A stretch of 64,000 nt of DNA from an uncultured Bacteroidota bacterium. Its GTDB lineage: Bacteria; Bacteroidota; Bacteroidia; Bacteroidales; P3. Below the pieces are notes generated by a model. The model was given only the letters and a program-made list of their open reading frames with translations, was not told the DNA's origin and ran no database searches. This document shows, piece by piece, positions 7,012 to 15,160 of this stretch. The translations under genes were made by a program, and so were the position numbers. Every line of letters starts with the position of its first letter. Positions within the stretch are counted from its first letter, which is position 1. The DNA lies in assembly GCA_902776365.1 (NCBI GenBank), contig CACYPU010000001.1, positions 62,001 to 126,000 of the forward strand, written 5' to 3'.

Positions 7012-10000
7012 ATGCGGAAAGGTCTGCTTATTATCCTCGCATTGTTGTGCTGCCACTCTTTTGTGTGGGCGCAAAGCACAGACGGTGCCCGTCTGCCGGC
7101 GCGTGCCAATGTGATTCCTTACGACGACGAGGATGCCATCGTAAAGGGTGCCTACCGTGAGTCGCCCTATTACATGGAGCTTTCCTATCCGTGGCGCCAT
7201 GAGACCAAGGACAGCGCGCTGGTCTCCATTCGCGAGATAGAGGTGGAGAAATACTGGAAAGACTACCGCGTCACGCTGAATGTCAGGAGCCGGTATGCCT
7301 GCCGGGTCTTCCTCAACGACAAGGTGGTGGGATACGGCGACGACTCGCGCCACTGGAACGAGTTTGAACTCAATGATTTCCTGAAATATGGGAAGAAGAA
7401 CGTGCTGAAGATAGAATCCTTGAGGCACCCTCAGGGCGCTTTGCTTGAGCGTGACTCCTGCGAGAATGGGATGTTATGTCAGCCGGGCCTCAATGGCATC
7501 CCCTATCTTGTCTTCAAGAATGATCCGGGCATTGCCGACATGACGTTGGTGGCCGACTATGATGCCGCCACAGCCATGGGCACGCTTTCCATCGATGCCA
7601 GTATTTTCAATAGCAAGAAAAAAGGCCGCTACTACCTCGAGGTAGAGATTTGGGATTCGCAGAACCACTCGTTCGACCGCATGGGCCGCTGGGTGGTCTT
7701 CGACGGGAAGAGCGAGATGGTGATTGATTTGAGCCGTTCGTGGACCAATGTCGTTCCGTGGAGTGCCGAGAACCCCTGCCTCTACACCGCCGTGCTGCGT
7801 CTTCGTGACGAGGATATGGAGGAAGAAGAGGTTGTCGGAGCCCGTTTCGGCTTCCGTCGCGTGGAGGTGCGTGACGGACTGTTGCAGGTCAACGGTCGTC
7901 CGGTGACCCTCAAGGGTATTGTTTTCGATGACGAGACCGATCAGCCTAACCGCGAAAGTCTGCGACGCCAGTTGCAGGGAATGAAAAAAAACAATGTCAA
8001 TGCCGTGCGCTGCGTCCTTTCGCCGCAACTGCCTGACTTTTATGAGTTGTGCGACGAATTGGGTCTCTATGTCATCTGCGACGCCAACCTCCTTCCAGCG
8101 TCGTCGCAGCAGCGGGTTGTGGCTACGGACAAGGACTTCATCCCCCTCTTTGAGCGGAGGGTGGAAAACCTCTACGGGAGATACAAGAATTACACCTCCA
8201 TTATTGCGTGGTCGCTGGGCGACACGCGAGACAACGGCATCTGCATGGGTGCTGCCTACAAACGGCTGAAAGCCATTGAGAAGAGCCGTCCTGTCATCTT
8301 CTCCGGTGCCGATTTCTCGGCCAATACCGACATTGTGGCCTTCCTCAACCCCGACCAGCAGCAGCTGCGTCAGGCCACATCGAAGACCGGCGACCGCCCC
8401 TTCCTGGTGCTGTCGGCTCCGACAGAAAACTATGACCGCCTCTGGCAGCGTGTGGAGAACACACGAACCCTGCAGGGCGCTTTTGTCAGGTGGGATTTCT
8501 TGGGGGGCGAGTTGAAGGACCTTTACAGCCCCTTCGACGTACACATGATGAAACGAAATGGCGACGATGTCGAGTTTACGGTCTACAATCGTAACGATTT
8601 CGCCGACTTCAGCAACTATATATTGGAGTATACAATATATACCAACCGCCGTGCCAACATCAGCGGTGGCGATTTGCCAGTGGCCATCCAGGGAGGAGGT
8701 GTGGAGACGGTGAAACTGCGTATACCGCCTGTGAAACTAGAGACTGGCGAGGAACTCTTTATTCGCTTTGACTTGGCTCAGCGCCAGAAGGGTAGGGTGG
8801 TCAGTACCTCGCACATCGGCACAGTGGCCTTCCCGTTGGGGGAAAAGAACAATCAGCGGAGGCCGTTCGTCAACGCTGGTGCTTCCGTCCTTGATGTGGA
8901 TACGGGCAGCGCGCTTATCTTCAAGATGCTGAAACTTCAATTTGCGGGACACGAGGACTGGGTGGCCGAGAAAGTGGCTGTCTCGCAGCGCAATCCCGAC
9001 AAGAATACCTTCTGTGTCGACGCCATGATGCAATATCTCGCGGCAGGCACCCCGATGTGCTATGCCCGTGTCACTTATACGTTTTTCGCTACCGGTGATG
9101 TGGTGGTGGATTATACGCTTTCGCCCACCGATGCTTTCCGAGGGAACCTCGTGCCACAACTAGTCATGATGGCGCTTCCACAACAGGAAAACGATAGTTT
9201 GGTGTGGTTTGGCCTCGACCGCGAGTCGCGTTTCTATGAGCGTACCTTTGGCGTCCCCGGCACCTATCGGGAATCCCGTACAGATATGAACGGCACCACT
9301 CGCCAGCAGGTGCGCTGGTGTGCCTTGAAACAAAAAGACGTGGGGATGTATTTCGCGCTGATTGACAACTTATATACCATGGATTTCTATGGTGATAGTT
9401 TCTATTTTACACCTAAGGCTGGCACCCGCTCTTTCCGTCTGCACATGCGAGTGTATAATGAAACCGAGCGTCCCGAGGACTTCTATTCTGTGGAGATGCC
9501 TGTGGTGAAGACAGGCATCGTTGAACCGCCGAAAATCACGGCCTCCGAGTTGCGTTTCTCGCAGCCCTTGACGGTCTCCATCACTTCGCAGGCAAAGGGT
9601 GACATTCGTTATACCCTCGATGGAAGTGAACCTACAGAGGCTTCTATGCTGTATACCAAACCTTTGACGCTTGTCACCACTACTGTGGTCAAGGCCCGTG
9701 TCTTCGTCAAAGACATGCCTCCGTCGTTTACCTCGACGCGCAAATTCAACTACGATTACATCATCTCCACCACTTTCTCGCGTAAGCCCAACACGCCTTT
9801 CAATGTGGGTACCGACACCATACTCTTCGATGGTGAGAAAGGCAATGTCAGTGACTTGCAGCAGGGCTGGCTGGGCTTCTCAGGTAGCGGAGTGACGGCG
9901 ACAGTGGCGTTGTCTAAACAAGTTGATATTGAAAACCTCACGCTGCGTTTTGCCCATGTCCCCGACAACTGGGCTTTCGCTCCTCGTCAGGTCACAGTGT

Positions 10001-10257
10001 TGCTGTCGACAGATGGTGAGCATTATACCGACACCCTTCAGGTAGCTATGCCTTTCGACCCTGCCTCCAGCGATGAAAAAAGCCCGCGAGAGGTCGAACT
10101 CAGGATTCCTGTAATGAAGGCTGGCATTGCTTCTCTAAAGATTGACCTCCAAACCCTCTCTGCCGTCCCCGACTGGCATCGTGCCAAGGGTTTGAAGCCG
10201 TGGATTCTGATGGATGAGATAGAAGTGAGTGAAATGTTAAAAGAAAATAAAGATTAA
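7012..10257 (+). CDS. GH2-fold secreted protein lacking catalytic residues (probable pseudoenzyme)
   Basis: The 1081-residue protein has a signal peptide ending in VWAQ and the GH2 order: sugar-binding, immunoglobulin-like and TIM-barrel domains. Blocks such as FGFRRVEVRDGLLQVNGRP, NVNAVRC and FYELCDELGLYVI align well with LacZ. The acid/base motif WSLGNE is WSLGDT (near residue 400-405), the nucleophile motif CEYAHA is LSAPTE (near 468), and NRHEH is FDDETD. A chitobiase-type C-terminal domain (IRYTLDGSEPTEAS) and an F5/8-like C-terminal region follow. It probably binds carbohydrate or a surface partner without hydrolysing. ATG 7012 is preferred over GTG 7009. The next gene starts one base after its stop. 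Confidence 0.82.
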   Translation: MRKGLLIILALLCCHSFVWAQSTDGARLPARANVIPYDDEDAIVKGAYRESPYYMELSYPWRHETKDSALVSIREIEVEKYWKDYRVTLNVRSRYACRVFLNDKVVGYGDDSRHWNEFELNDFLKYGKKNVLKIESLRHPQGALLERDSCENGMLCQPGLNGIPYLVFKNDPGIADMTLVADYDAATAMGTLSIDASIFNSKKKGRYYLEVEIWDSQNHSFDRMGRWVVFDGKSEMVIDLSRSWTNVVPWSAENPCLYTAVLRLRDEDMEEEEVVGARFGFRRVEVRDGLLQVNGRPVTLKGIVFDDETDQPNRESLRRQLQGMKKNNVNAVRCVLSPQLPDFYELCDELGLYVICDANLLPASSQQRVVATDKDFIPLFERRVENLYGRYKNYTSIIAWSLGDTRDNGICMGAAYKRLKAIEKSRPVIFSGADFSANTDIVAFLNPDQQQLRQATSKTGDRPFLVLSAPTENYDRLWQRVENTRTLQGAFVRWDFLGGELKDLYSPFDVHMMKRNGDDVEFTVYNRNDFADFSNYILEYTIYTNRRANISGGDLPVAIQGGGVETVKLRIPPVKLETGEELFIRFDLAQRQKGRVVSTSHIGTVAFPLGEKNNQRRPFVNAGASVLDVDTGSALIFKMLKLQFAGHEDWVAEKVAVSQRNPDKNTFCVDAMMQYLAAGTPMCYARVTYTFFATGDVVVDYTLSPTDAFRGNLVPQLVMMALPQQENDSLVWFGLDRESRFYERTFGVPGTYRESRTDMNGTTRQQVRWCALKQKDVGMYFALIDNLYTMDFYGDSFYFTPKAGTRSFRLHMRVYNETERPEDFYSVEMPVVKTGIVEPPKITASELRFSQPLTVSITSQAKGDIRYTLDGSEPTEASMLYTKPLTLVTTTVVKARVFVKDMPPSFTSTRKFNYDYIISTTFSRKPNTPFNVGTDTILFDGEKGNVSDLQQGWLGFSGSGVTATVALSKQVDIENLTLRFAHVPDNWAFAPRQVTVLLSTDGEHYTDTLQVAMPFDPASSDEKSPREVELRIPVMKAGIASLKIDLQTLSAVPDWHRAKGLKPWILMDEIEVSEMLKENKD

Positions 10258-11283
10258 ATGAAAAAATATTTATACATCATTGGATGTCTATCAGCTATGT
10301 TGATGACCGGTTGTGAGGTGGAGTTCTCGCCTAATGCCGACTGGAAGAATGTACCCGTGGTCTATTGCCTCCTCGACCAGGATGACGACACCACTTGGGT
10401 GCGTGTCCAACGGTGCTACCTCGCTGAAGGCAATATCTACCAGTATGGCTCCAATTCCGACTCTATCAACTATCCGCAAGGATCCATCAGCGTTGCGCTC
10501 TTGGCTTATCAGGATGGCTCCCTCAAGGATTCTATAGCCTTCACCTACACCGAGATTGACCGCGACTCCGGCGCTTTCGCCTATATCGCGCAGCCGGTAT
10601 ACTATGCGGTGACCAAGAACAAGTTGCGTGAAAACTATACGTATGTTTTGAATGTCCGCAATACTGCCGATGGCAAAATACTTGCCACCACCGACCCCAT
10701 TACGCTCATCAAGAAAACCAACGGTACGCTTATTTCCAAGCCCTCCATCACGGTGACACCTTCGGGCGACACGCTGGGAGGCTTCTATTTCAATGAGATG
10801 GATCCCGCTTCGGGTGCCCAAGGTGCTTGTGTCATTCAGTGGAACCCTCTCGAGAATGCCCGGCTGTACCAACCCATGGTACGTTTCTACTATGAGGCCG
10901 GCGGCACAAGACACCATGTTGACCTCCTCTGTCCGCGTGTCACTTCGTCGACCTCGGAGGTGCGCTACACCCGAGACCAGTTCCTCAACGACCTTAAGAC
11001 CAAGTTGATAGATGACACATCCGCCAAACATTATATCCCTCATGTGGACATCTACCTCACCTGTTGTTCCGAGGAGTTGAACGCCTATATATCAACCTCT
11101 TCGCAAGGTACTTCAATCAACCAGGAGCACGAAACCTTCAGCAACATCATTGGCGGTGTCGGGGTGTTTGCCGCTCGCCGCACCCATCTCTACAAGGGTA
11201 TGCCTTCTGACAACTCCATCCAGCCTGGGGTAGGACTGCACGACTTGCTCCTGCATCTGGGTGTTGGTTTCGAGGCCTACTAA
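10258..11283 (+). CDS. DUF4249-family outer-membrane lipoprotein
   Basis: The 341-residue protein begins MKKYLYIIGCLSAMLMTGCEVEF, a lipoprotein signal with lipobox cysteine near residue 19. Its early block VPVVYCLLDQDDDTTWVRVQRCYLAEGN is characteristic of Bacteroidetes DUF4249 proteins. These usually accompany TonB-dependent receptors, but none is adjacent here. It starts immediately after the GH2-like gene, so the two are probably one translational unit and may act as a surface pair. The molecular role is unknown. The protein ends with LHLGVGFEAY. Confidence 0.8.
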   Translation: MKKYLYIIGCLSAMLMTGCEVEFSPNADWKNVPVVYCLLDQDDDTTWVRVQRCYLAEGNIYQYGSNSDSINYPQGSISVALLAYQDGSLKDSIAFTYTEIDRDSGAFAYIAQPVYYAVTKNKLRENYTYVLNVRNTADGKILATTDPITLIKKTNGTLISKPSITVTPSGDTLGGFYFNEMDPASGAQGACVIQWNPLENARLYQPMVRFYYEAGGTRHHVDLLCPRVTSSTSEVRYTRDQFLNDLKTKLIDDTSAKHYIPHVDIYLTCCSEELNAYISTSSQGTSINQEHETFSNIIGGVGVFAARRTHLYKGMPSDNSIQPGVGLHDLLLHLGVGFEAY

Positions 11284-11319
11284 AACATTAGGACAAGAAA
11301 AGACAATTAAAAAATAATA

Positions 11320-11351
11320 ATTTTCAATTTTCAATTCTCAATTTTCAATTT
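11320..11351. repeat. TTTTCAATT tandem repeat upstream of the trigger factor promoter
   Basis: Four near-copies of TTTTCAATT or TCTCAATT stand directly before the promoter of the trigger-factor gene. The same unit occurs inside signal-peptide codons of the genes at 12,857, 21,092 and 22,312 and in the transporter gene at 23,662. Confidence 0.8.
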
Positions 11352-11357
11352 AATTCG

Positions 11358-11365
11358 TATCTTTG
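11358..11365 (+). promoter_or_regulatory. Bacteroidales -7 promoter box for tig
   Basis: TATCTTTG followed by CATTTTG matches the -7 consensus and lies about 52 bases before the trigger-factor start codon. Confidence 0.7.
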
Positions 11366-11417
11366 CATTTTGCTCGGAAAATAAAAGAAATTAAAAATCA
11401 ATAAAATAAACAATCAG

Positions 11418-12770
11418 ATGAACATCACAAGAGAGAAATTAAGTGATTTGGAACTCTGTATCAAGGTTGATATCGAGGAAAACGACTACATTGAAAATGT
11501 GAACAAACAGCTGAAAGAGTATCAGCACAAAGCCACTATCCCCGGCTTCCGCAAGGGTATGGCTCCCAAGGGACTCATCGAGCGCATGTACAAGGCCGCC
11601 ATCGTCGGCGACGCCGTGCAGGAACAGCTCAACAGCAGTCTCTTCAAATATATCGACGACGAGAAACTTCACATTCTCGGCATGCCCATGTCCAACGACG
11701 AGAAGACCGGCACCGTCGACTTTGGCAAGCAGAAAGAGTTCTCTTTCTACTTCGATGTTGCCATTGCCCCCGAGTTCAACATTGAGTGGGACAAGATTGA
11801 TGTGAAATACAATCAGGTGAGTGTCACTGCCAAGGATGTCGAAGCTGAGATGCAACGTGTTGTCGAGCGTTTCGGTAAGTTCGAGACCCCCGAGGCCGTC
11901 TCCGCTGGTGACTACATGTACGGCAAGGCCGTAGAACTCGACAAGAAAGGCAATGTTAAGGAAGGCGGCATCGACGCTTTCGCTTCCTTCAATCTCACCA
12001 ACCTCAAAGATGCCGAGTTGCTGCCCCTCTTCGAGGGCAAGAAGGCCGAGGAGAAGATTGTCTTCAACCCCTACAAAGCCTTCCCTGTGGCTGATTTGGA
12101 GCGTGCCCTCCACATCGACAACGCTTCTGCCAAGAAGTTCAAGGCCGACATCGAGTTCACCCTCTCCGGCATTTCCCGCATTGTTCCCCACGAGGTCAAC
12201 GCCGAACTCTTCCAGATGGTGTTCCCCGGTCAGGAGATCAAGGACGAGGCTGCTTTCCGTAAACTCCTGAAGAAAGAAATCGAGAAAGCCAACAACGAGC
12301 AGAGCGACTACCTCTTCGTCAATCAGGTCCGCAAGGCCCTCCTTGACCAGTTCAACGCTCCGCTTCCCGAAGCCTTCCTGAAGCGCTGGTTTGCCAGCCG
12401 CGGTGACAAAGACATGACTCCAGAGAGCATCGAGGCCGACTGGAACGACAAATATGTCCCCTCGCTGAAGTGGGAACTCATCGAGGCCAAACTCGAGGAG
12501 ATTGCCCCCGTGAACCCCACGCAGAACCAGATTGTCGACTACATCAAGGACATCCTCCGCAAGAATGACCAGAAGCTTGAAGGCGAGACCAAGGAGCAGA
12601 CCGAGGACCGCCTCGAGAAGGCTGCCCGCAGCATCGCTGCCGACCGTAAGAACATCGGACAGCTCAGCGATCGTATCTTCGCCGACAACCTGAGCAAGCT
12701 CTTCAAAGAGCAGGTGAAACCCGAGGTGGAAAAGGTCTCCGCCAAGGAGTTCGCCGAAAGAGCGAAATAA
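11418..12770 (+). CDS. tig: Trigger factor, ribosome-associated chaperone
   Basis: The 450-residue protein starts MNITREKLSDLELCIKVDI and has the ribosome-docking signature IPGFRKGMAPKGLIERMYK near residues 38-56. A divergent FKBP-type region follows (GDYMYGKAVELDKKG to about 250), then a helical C-terminal chaperone domain. Trigger factor binds ribosomal protein uL23 and shields nascent chains. The length agrees with Bacteroidetes trigger factors. It has its own promoter, and an AT-rich spacer with a strong hairpin follows. Confidence 0.95.
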   Translation: MNITREKLSDLELCIKVDIEENDYIENVNKQLKEYQHKATIPGFRKGMAPKGLIERMYKAAIVGDAVQEQLNSSLFKYIDDEKLHILGMPMSNDEKTGTVDFGKQKEFSFYFDVAIAPEFNIEWDKIDVKYNQVSVTAKDVEAEMQRVVERFGKFETPEAVSAGDYMYGKAVELDKKGNVKEGGIDAFASFNLTNLKDAELLPLFEGKKAEEKIVFNPYKAFPVADLERALHIDNASAKKFKADIEFTLSGISRIVPHEVNAELFQMVFPGQEIKDEAAFRKLLKKEIEKANNEQSDYLFVNQVRKALLDQFNAPLPEAFLKRWFASRGDKDMTPESIEADWNDKYVPSLKWELIEAKLEEIAPVNPTQNQIVDYIKDILRKNDQKLEGETKEQTEDRLEKAARSIAADRKNIGQLSDRIFADNLSKLFKEQVKPEVEKVSAKEFAERAK

Positions 12771-12796
12771 AATGAAAATTGAAAATTGAAATTACC

Positions 12797-12830
12797 GGGG
12801 TCTATTAGGCATGCAAGGCCCATAGACCCC
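12797..12830. terminator. Inverted repeat after trigger factor
   Basis: A perfect 9-base stem GGGGTCTAT / ATAGACCCC encloses 16 bases. It is followed by ACCAAACC rather than a T-run, so it may be a processing or attenuation element rather than a strict intrinsic terminator. A short GAAAATT repeat lies just upstream. Confidence 0.5.
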
Positions 12831-12856
12831 ACCAAACCAATAAAACCCAAATGCCC

Positions 12857-14086
12857 ATGAAAAAAACATTATTGATTTTTGCCGTTTCAATTTTCATTTT
12901 TCAATTCCCCAACTCCCAGGCGCAGAGCTATAAAACGGTGGGAGACAATACGTGGTTCCTGTCGTTGGGAGGAGGTGGAGTGTTATACAAGCATTCTGGT
13001 GAGGGACAGTTTTCCGTGCCTACGGCGACTGTCAATCTAGGATGTTGGATTACTCGTCCCTTGGCATTCCGCTTCGGGTTCGACATGATGATGACGCCGA
13101 GTCACTATCAGAACGGCGGCACTGAGAACTCGATGTATTTCATGGGCAGTGCGGAATTCCTGTGGGATGTTAATGCAACCTTCTTCAACGTCTATAACGG
13201 CACTCTCCAGAAGCCCATTCCTGTCTATCCTATGTTGGGTGTGGGTATGGTGATGCGGCCGTCGGTGACGGCCGCGGGAGTCACCCACGAGGGCGACAAC
13301 GACTTCCAGGCCATGCTGGGTCTTCATTTCCCTGTGCGTTTCGCGTCGTTGTGGGACGCCTTTTTCGAGTACAAATGGTTCTTCCTCTCGCAGCATTTCG
13401 ACGGCAGCGCGAACAACAACTTTATGCACTCCTTCACCGTGGGTGTCACCCATCGTTGGGGAGACAACCCCTACAGTCGAAAGACGGAGTTTGCCTCACG
13501 CAACACCGCCGAGGACTGGTGGGTGGGCTTTGGCATAGGTCCCAACTTTTCCTCTTTCAAGTTTCGCAATATCGGGGAGTGGGGTATGTACGGCATCACG
13601 CCTGAGATTCAGTTCGGCCGCAACTACAGTAACGTGTGGACCATCCGCTTTGAGCTTGGCGGGCTCACGGCACACGAACCCTACGATACCGTGGAGGGCT
13701 GTGCGGGAGCACAATACAAATACACGAATCTCCATACCGATGTGATGGTGAATCTTACACATGCCGTGGATTATACCCGTGGTGTGCGCCTCAATGTGCT
13801 GCCCTATCTGGGAGCAGGTCTGATTTGGCGCTATGACGAACCTACCTTCAACTTGACCGCTGACTTCGGTGTTATGCTGCGCTACTATGTGAGCCATCAC
13901 AGCGACATTTACGTTGACTTCAAGTACATGATGGTGCCTCCCACCATTGCGGGCATTCAACCCGAGGCTGGCGAGGAACTCTCGAAGAGCTATTTGGACT
14001 GGGGAGCCCTGCCGAGCATCACCGTGGGCTACATCTACAATTTCGGTTCTTCTAGCACCCGCTACCGTTATCCGGTGGGACAATAG
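12857..14086 (+). CDS. Secreted outer-membrane beta-barrel protein, unknown function
   Basis: Starting at ATG 12857 the product has 409 residues; an in-frame ATG six bases upstream is less likely. The signal peptide core IFAVSIFIFQFPNSQAQ is partly encoded by the TTTTCAATT repeat family. The mature protein has many glycine- and aromatic-rich strands (FLSLGGGGVLYKHSG, WVGFGIGPNFSSFKF, RFELGGLTAH, LPYLGAGLIWRYD) and ends SITVGYIYNFGS plus a short tail. This is a porin-like barrel of perhaps 14-16 strands. No specific family is recognised. It converges on the metallopeptidase gene six bases away. Confidence 0.75.
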   Translation: MKKTLLIFAVSIFIFQFPNSQAQSYKTVGDNTWFLSLGGGGVLYKHSGEGQFSVPTATVNLGCWITRPLAFRFGFDMMMTPSHYQNGGTENSMYFMGSAEFLWDVNATFFNVYNGTLQKPIPVYPMLGVGMVMRPSVTAAGVTHEGDNDFQAMLGLHFPVRFASLWDAFFEYKWFFLSQHFDGSANNNFMHSFTVGVTHRWGDNPYSRKTEFASRNTAEDWWVGFGIGPNFSSFKFRNIGEWGMYGITPEIQFGRNYSNVWTIRFELGGLTAHEPYDTVEGCAGAQYKYTNLHTDVMVNLTHAVDYTRGVRLNVLPYLGAGLIWRYDEPTFNLTADFGVMLRYYVSHHSDIYVDFKYMMVPPTIAGIQPEAGEELSKSYLDWGALPSITVGYIYNFGSSSTRYRYPVGQ

Positions 14087-14092
14087 GATAGT

Positions 14093-14950
14093 TTATAGAC
14101 TGTTATAGCTGGGTGAGAAGGTGTCGCCACCGTTTACATCACCAGTCTGAAGACCTTTTTTGAGCCATTTCGAACGTTGGGCGGAGGTGCCGTGGGTGAA
14201 GCTGTCGGGCACCGAGTATCCGCGACCTTTCTTCTGCAGGTAGTCGTCGCCGATTTTGCCTGCGGCGTTCACCGCCTCCTCGATGTCGCCGGGCTCCAGC
14301 GAGCCGAACATTTTGTTCTCGTGGTAGCCCCACACGCCGGCATAGTAGTCGGCCTGCAGCTCGAGGCGGACGCTGATTTGGTTGCTCTCCTTTTCCGAGG
14401 AATTGCTCATGGCTTTGTGGGCCTTGTCGAGGGTTCCAAGGAGATGCTGCACATGGTGCCCCACCTCGTGGGCAATGACGTAGGCGTAGGCAAAGTCTCC
14501 GTCGGCGCCGATGGTTTTCTTCATCTCGGTGAAGAATTCGAGGTCTAGATATACGCTTTCGTCGGCGGAGCAATAGAATGGACCCGTTGCCGAGGTGGCG
14601 CCGCCGCAGCGGCTTTGGACGCTGCCGTGGAAGAGCACGAGTTTAGGTGGACGGTAGGTGCGACCCATTTTCTTGAATTCGGCGGTCCACACATCTTCGG
14701 TGGAGGCTAGGATCTGTTTGGCGAAGACTGCCAGTTCCTCCTCTTGTGGCGAGGGGGTATAGTTGGAAGTCTCTCCGCTCTGCACACTGTTCATGCCCTG
14801 CTGAACAGCCGTTGAGAGGTCGCCGCCGTTGAGCAGCACCATAAGTCCCGCAATAATGGCGCCAACGATACCGCCGCCGAGGGCGATTTTACCGCCTTTG
14901 CCACGGCGGTCGTCAACATTTGTGCTCTGTCTTCTTCCTTTGAGGTTCAT
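14093..14950 (-). CDS. YpfJ-type neutral zinc metallopeptidase
   Basis: The 285-residue protein has a short basic cytoplasmic N-terminus, one membrane span at about residues 25-41 (GGGIVGAIIAGLMVLL) and the zinc-binding motif HEVGHHVQ at 161-168. Downstream are ELQADYYAGVW, with the third ligand region, and GTSAQRSKWLKKG near the end, as in the YpfJ/KPN_02809 family. Family members are membrane-anchored with the catalytic domain outside. Physiological substrates are not established. A weak -7 box on this strand lies near 15,030. Confidence 0.92.
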   Translation of the reverse strand: MNLKGRRQSTNVDDRRGKGGKIALGGGIVGAIIAGLMVLLNGGDLSTAVQQGMNSVQSGETSNYTPSPQEEELAVFAKQILASTEDVWTAEFKKMGRTYRPPKLVLFHGSVQSRCGGATSATGPFYCSADESVYLDLEFFTEMKKTIGADGDFAYAYVIAHEVGHHVQHLLGTLDKAHKAMSNSSEKESNQISVRLELQADYYAGVWGYHENKMFGSLEPGDIEEAVNAAGKIGDDYLQKKGRGYSVPDSFTHGTSAQRSKWLKKGLQTGDVNGGDTFSPSYNSL

Positions 14951-14956
14951 GGGGTG

Positions 14957-15004
14957 TAGGGTTTAAAGGGTTTAAGGGGTTTAAAAGGTTAAAAAGGGTT
15001 TATA
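14957..15004. repeat. GGGTTTAAAGGG tandem repeat
   Basis: Five degenerate GGGTTTAA(A)GG units lie just upstream of the metallopeptidase gene. They belong to the same family as the array between kamD and kamE. The rest of the 210-base divergent gap holds two promoters. Confidence 0.8.
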
Positions 15005-15082
15005 AGTCCGTTTTGTGAGTGCACAAGATACGAAAAAAAGATGAAAAATGAACTTTTTCTTGCTTTTTTCGGAAAAAATAAT

Positions 15083-15090
15083 TACTTTTG
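15083..15090 (+). promoter_or_regulatory. Bacteroidales -7 promoter box for the fused flavoprotein
   Basis: TACTTTTG stands 70 bases before the start codon of the 1083-residue dehydrogenase. Between them is a GGATTAA repeat. Confidence 0.55.
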
Positions 15091-15160
15091 TGGTGAGCAT
15101 TTTTAATTTAGGATTAAGGATTAAGAATTATAAATCAAGAAATTGTAAAAATATAATAAT

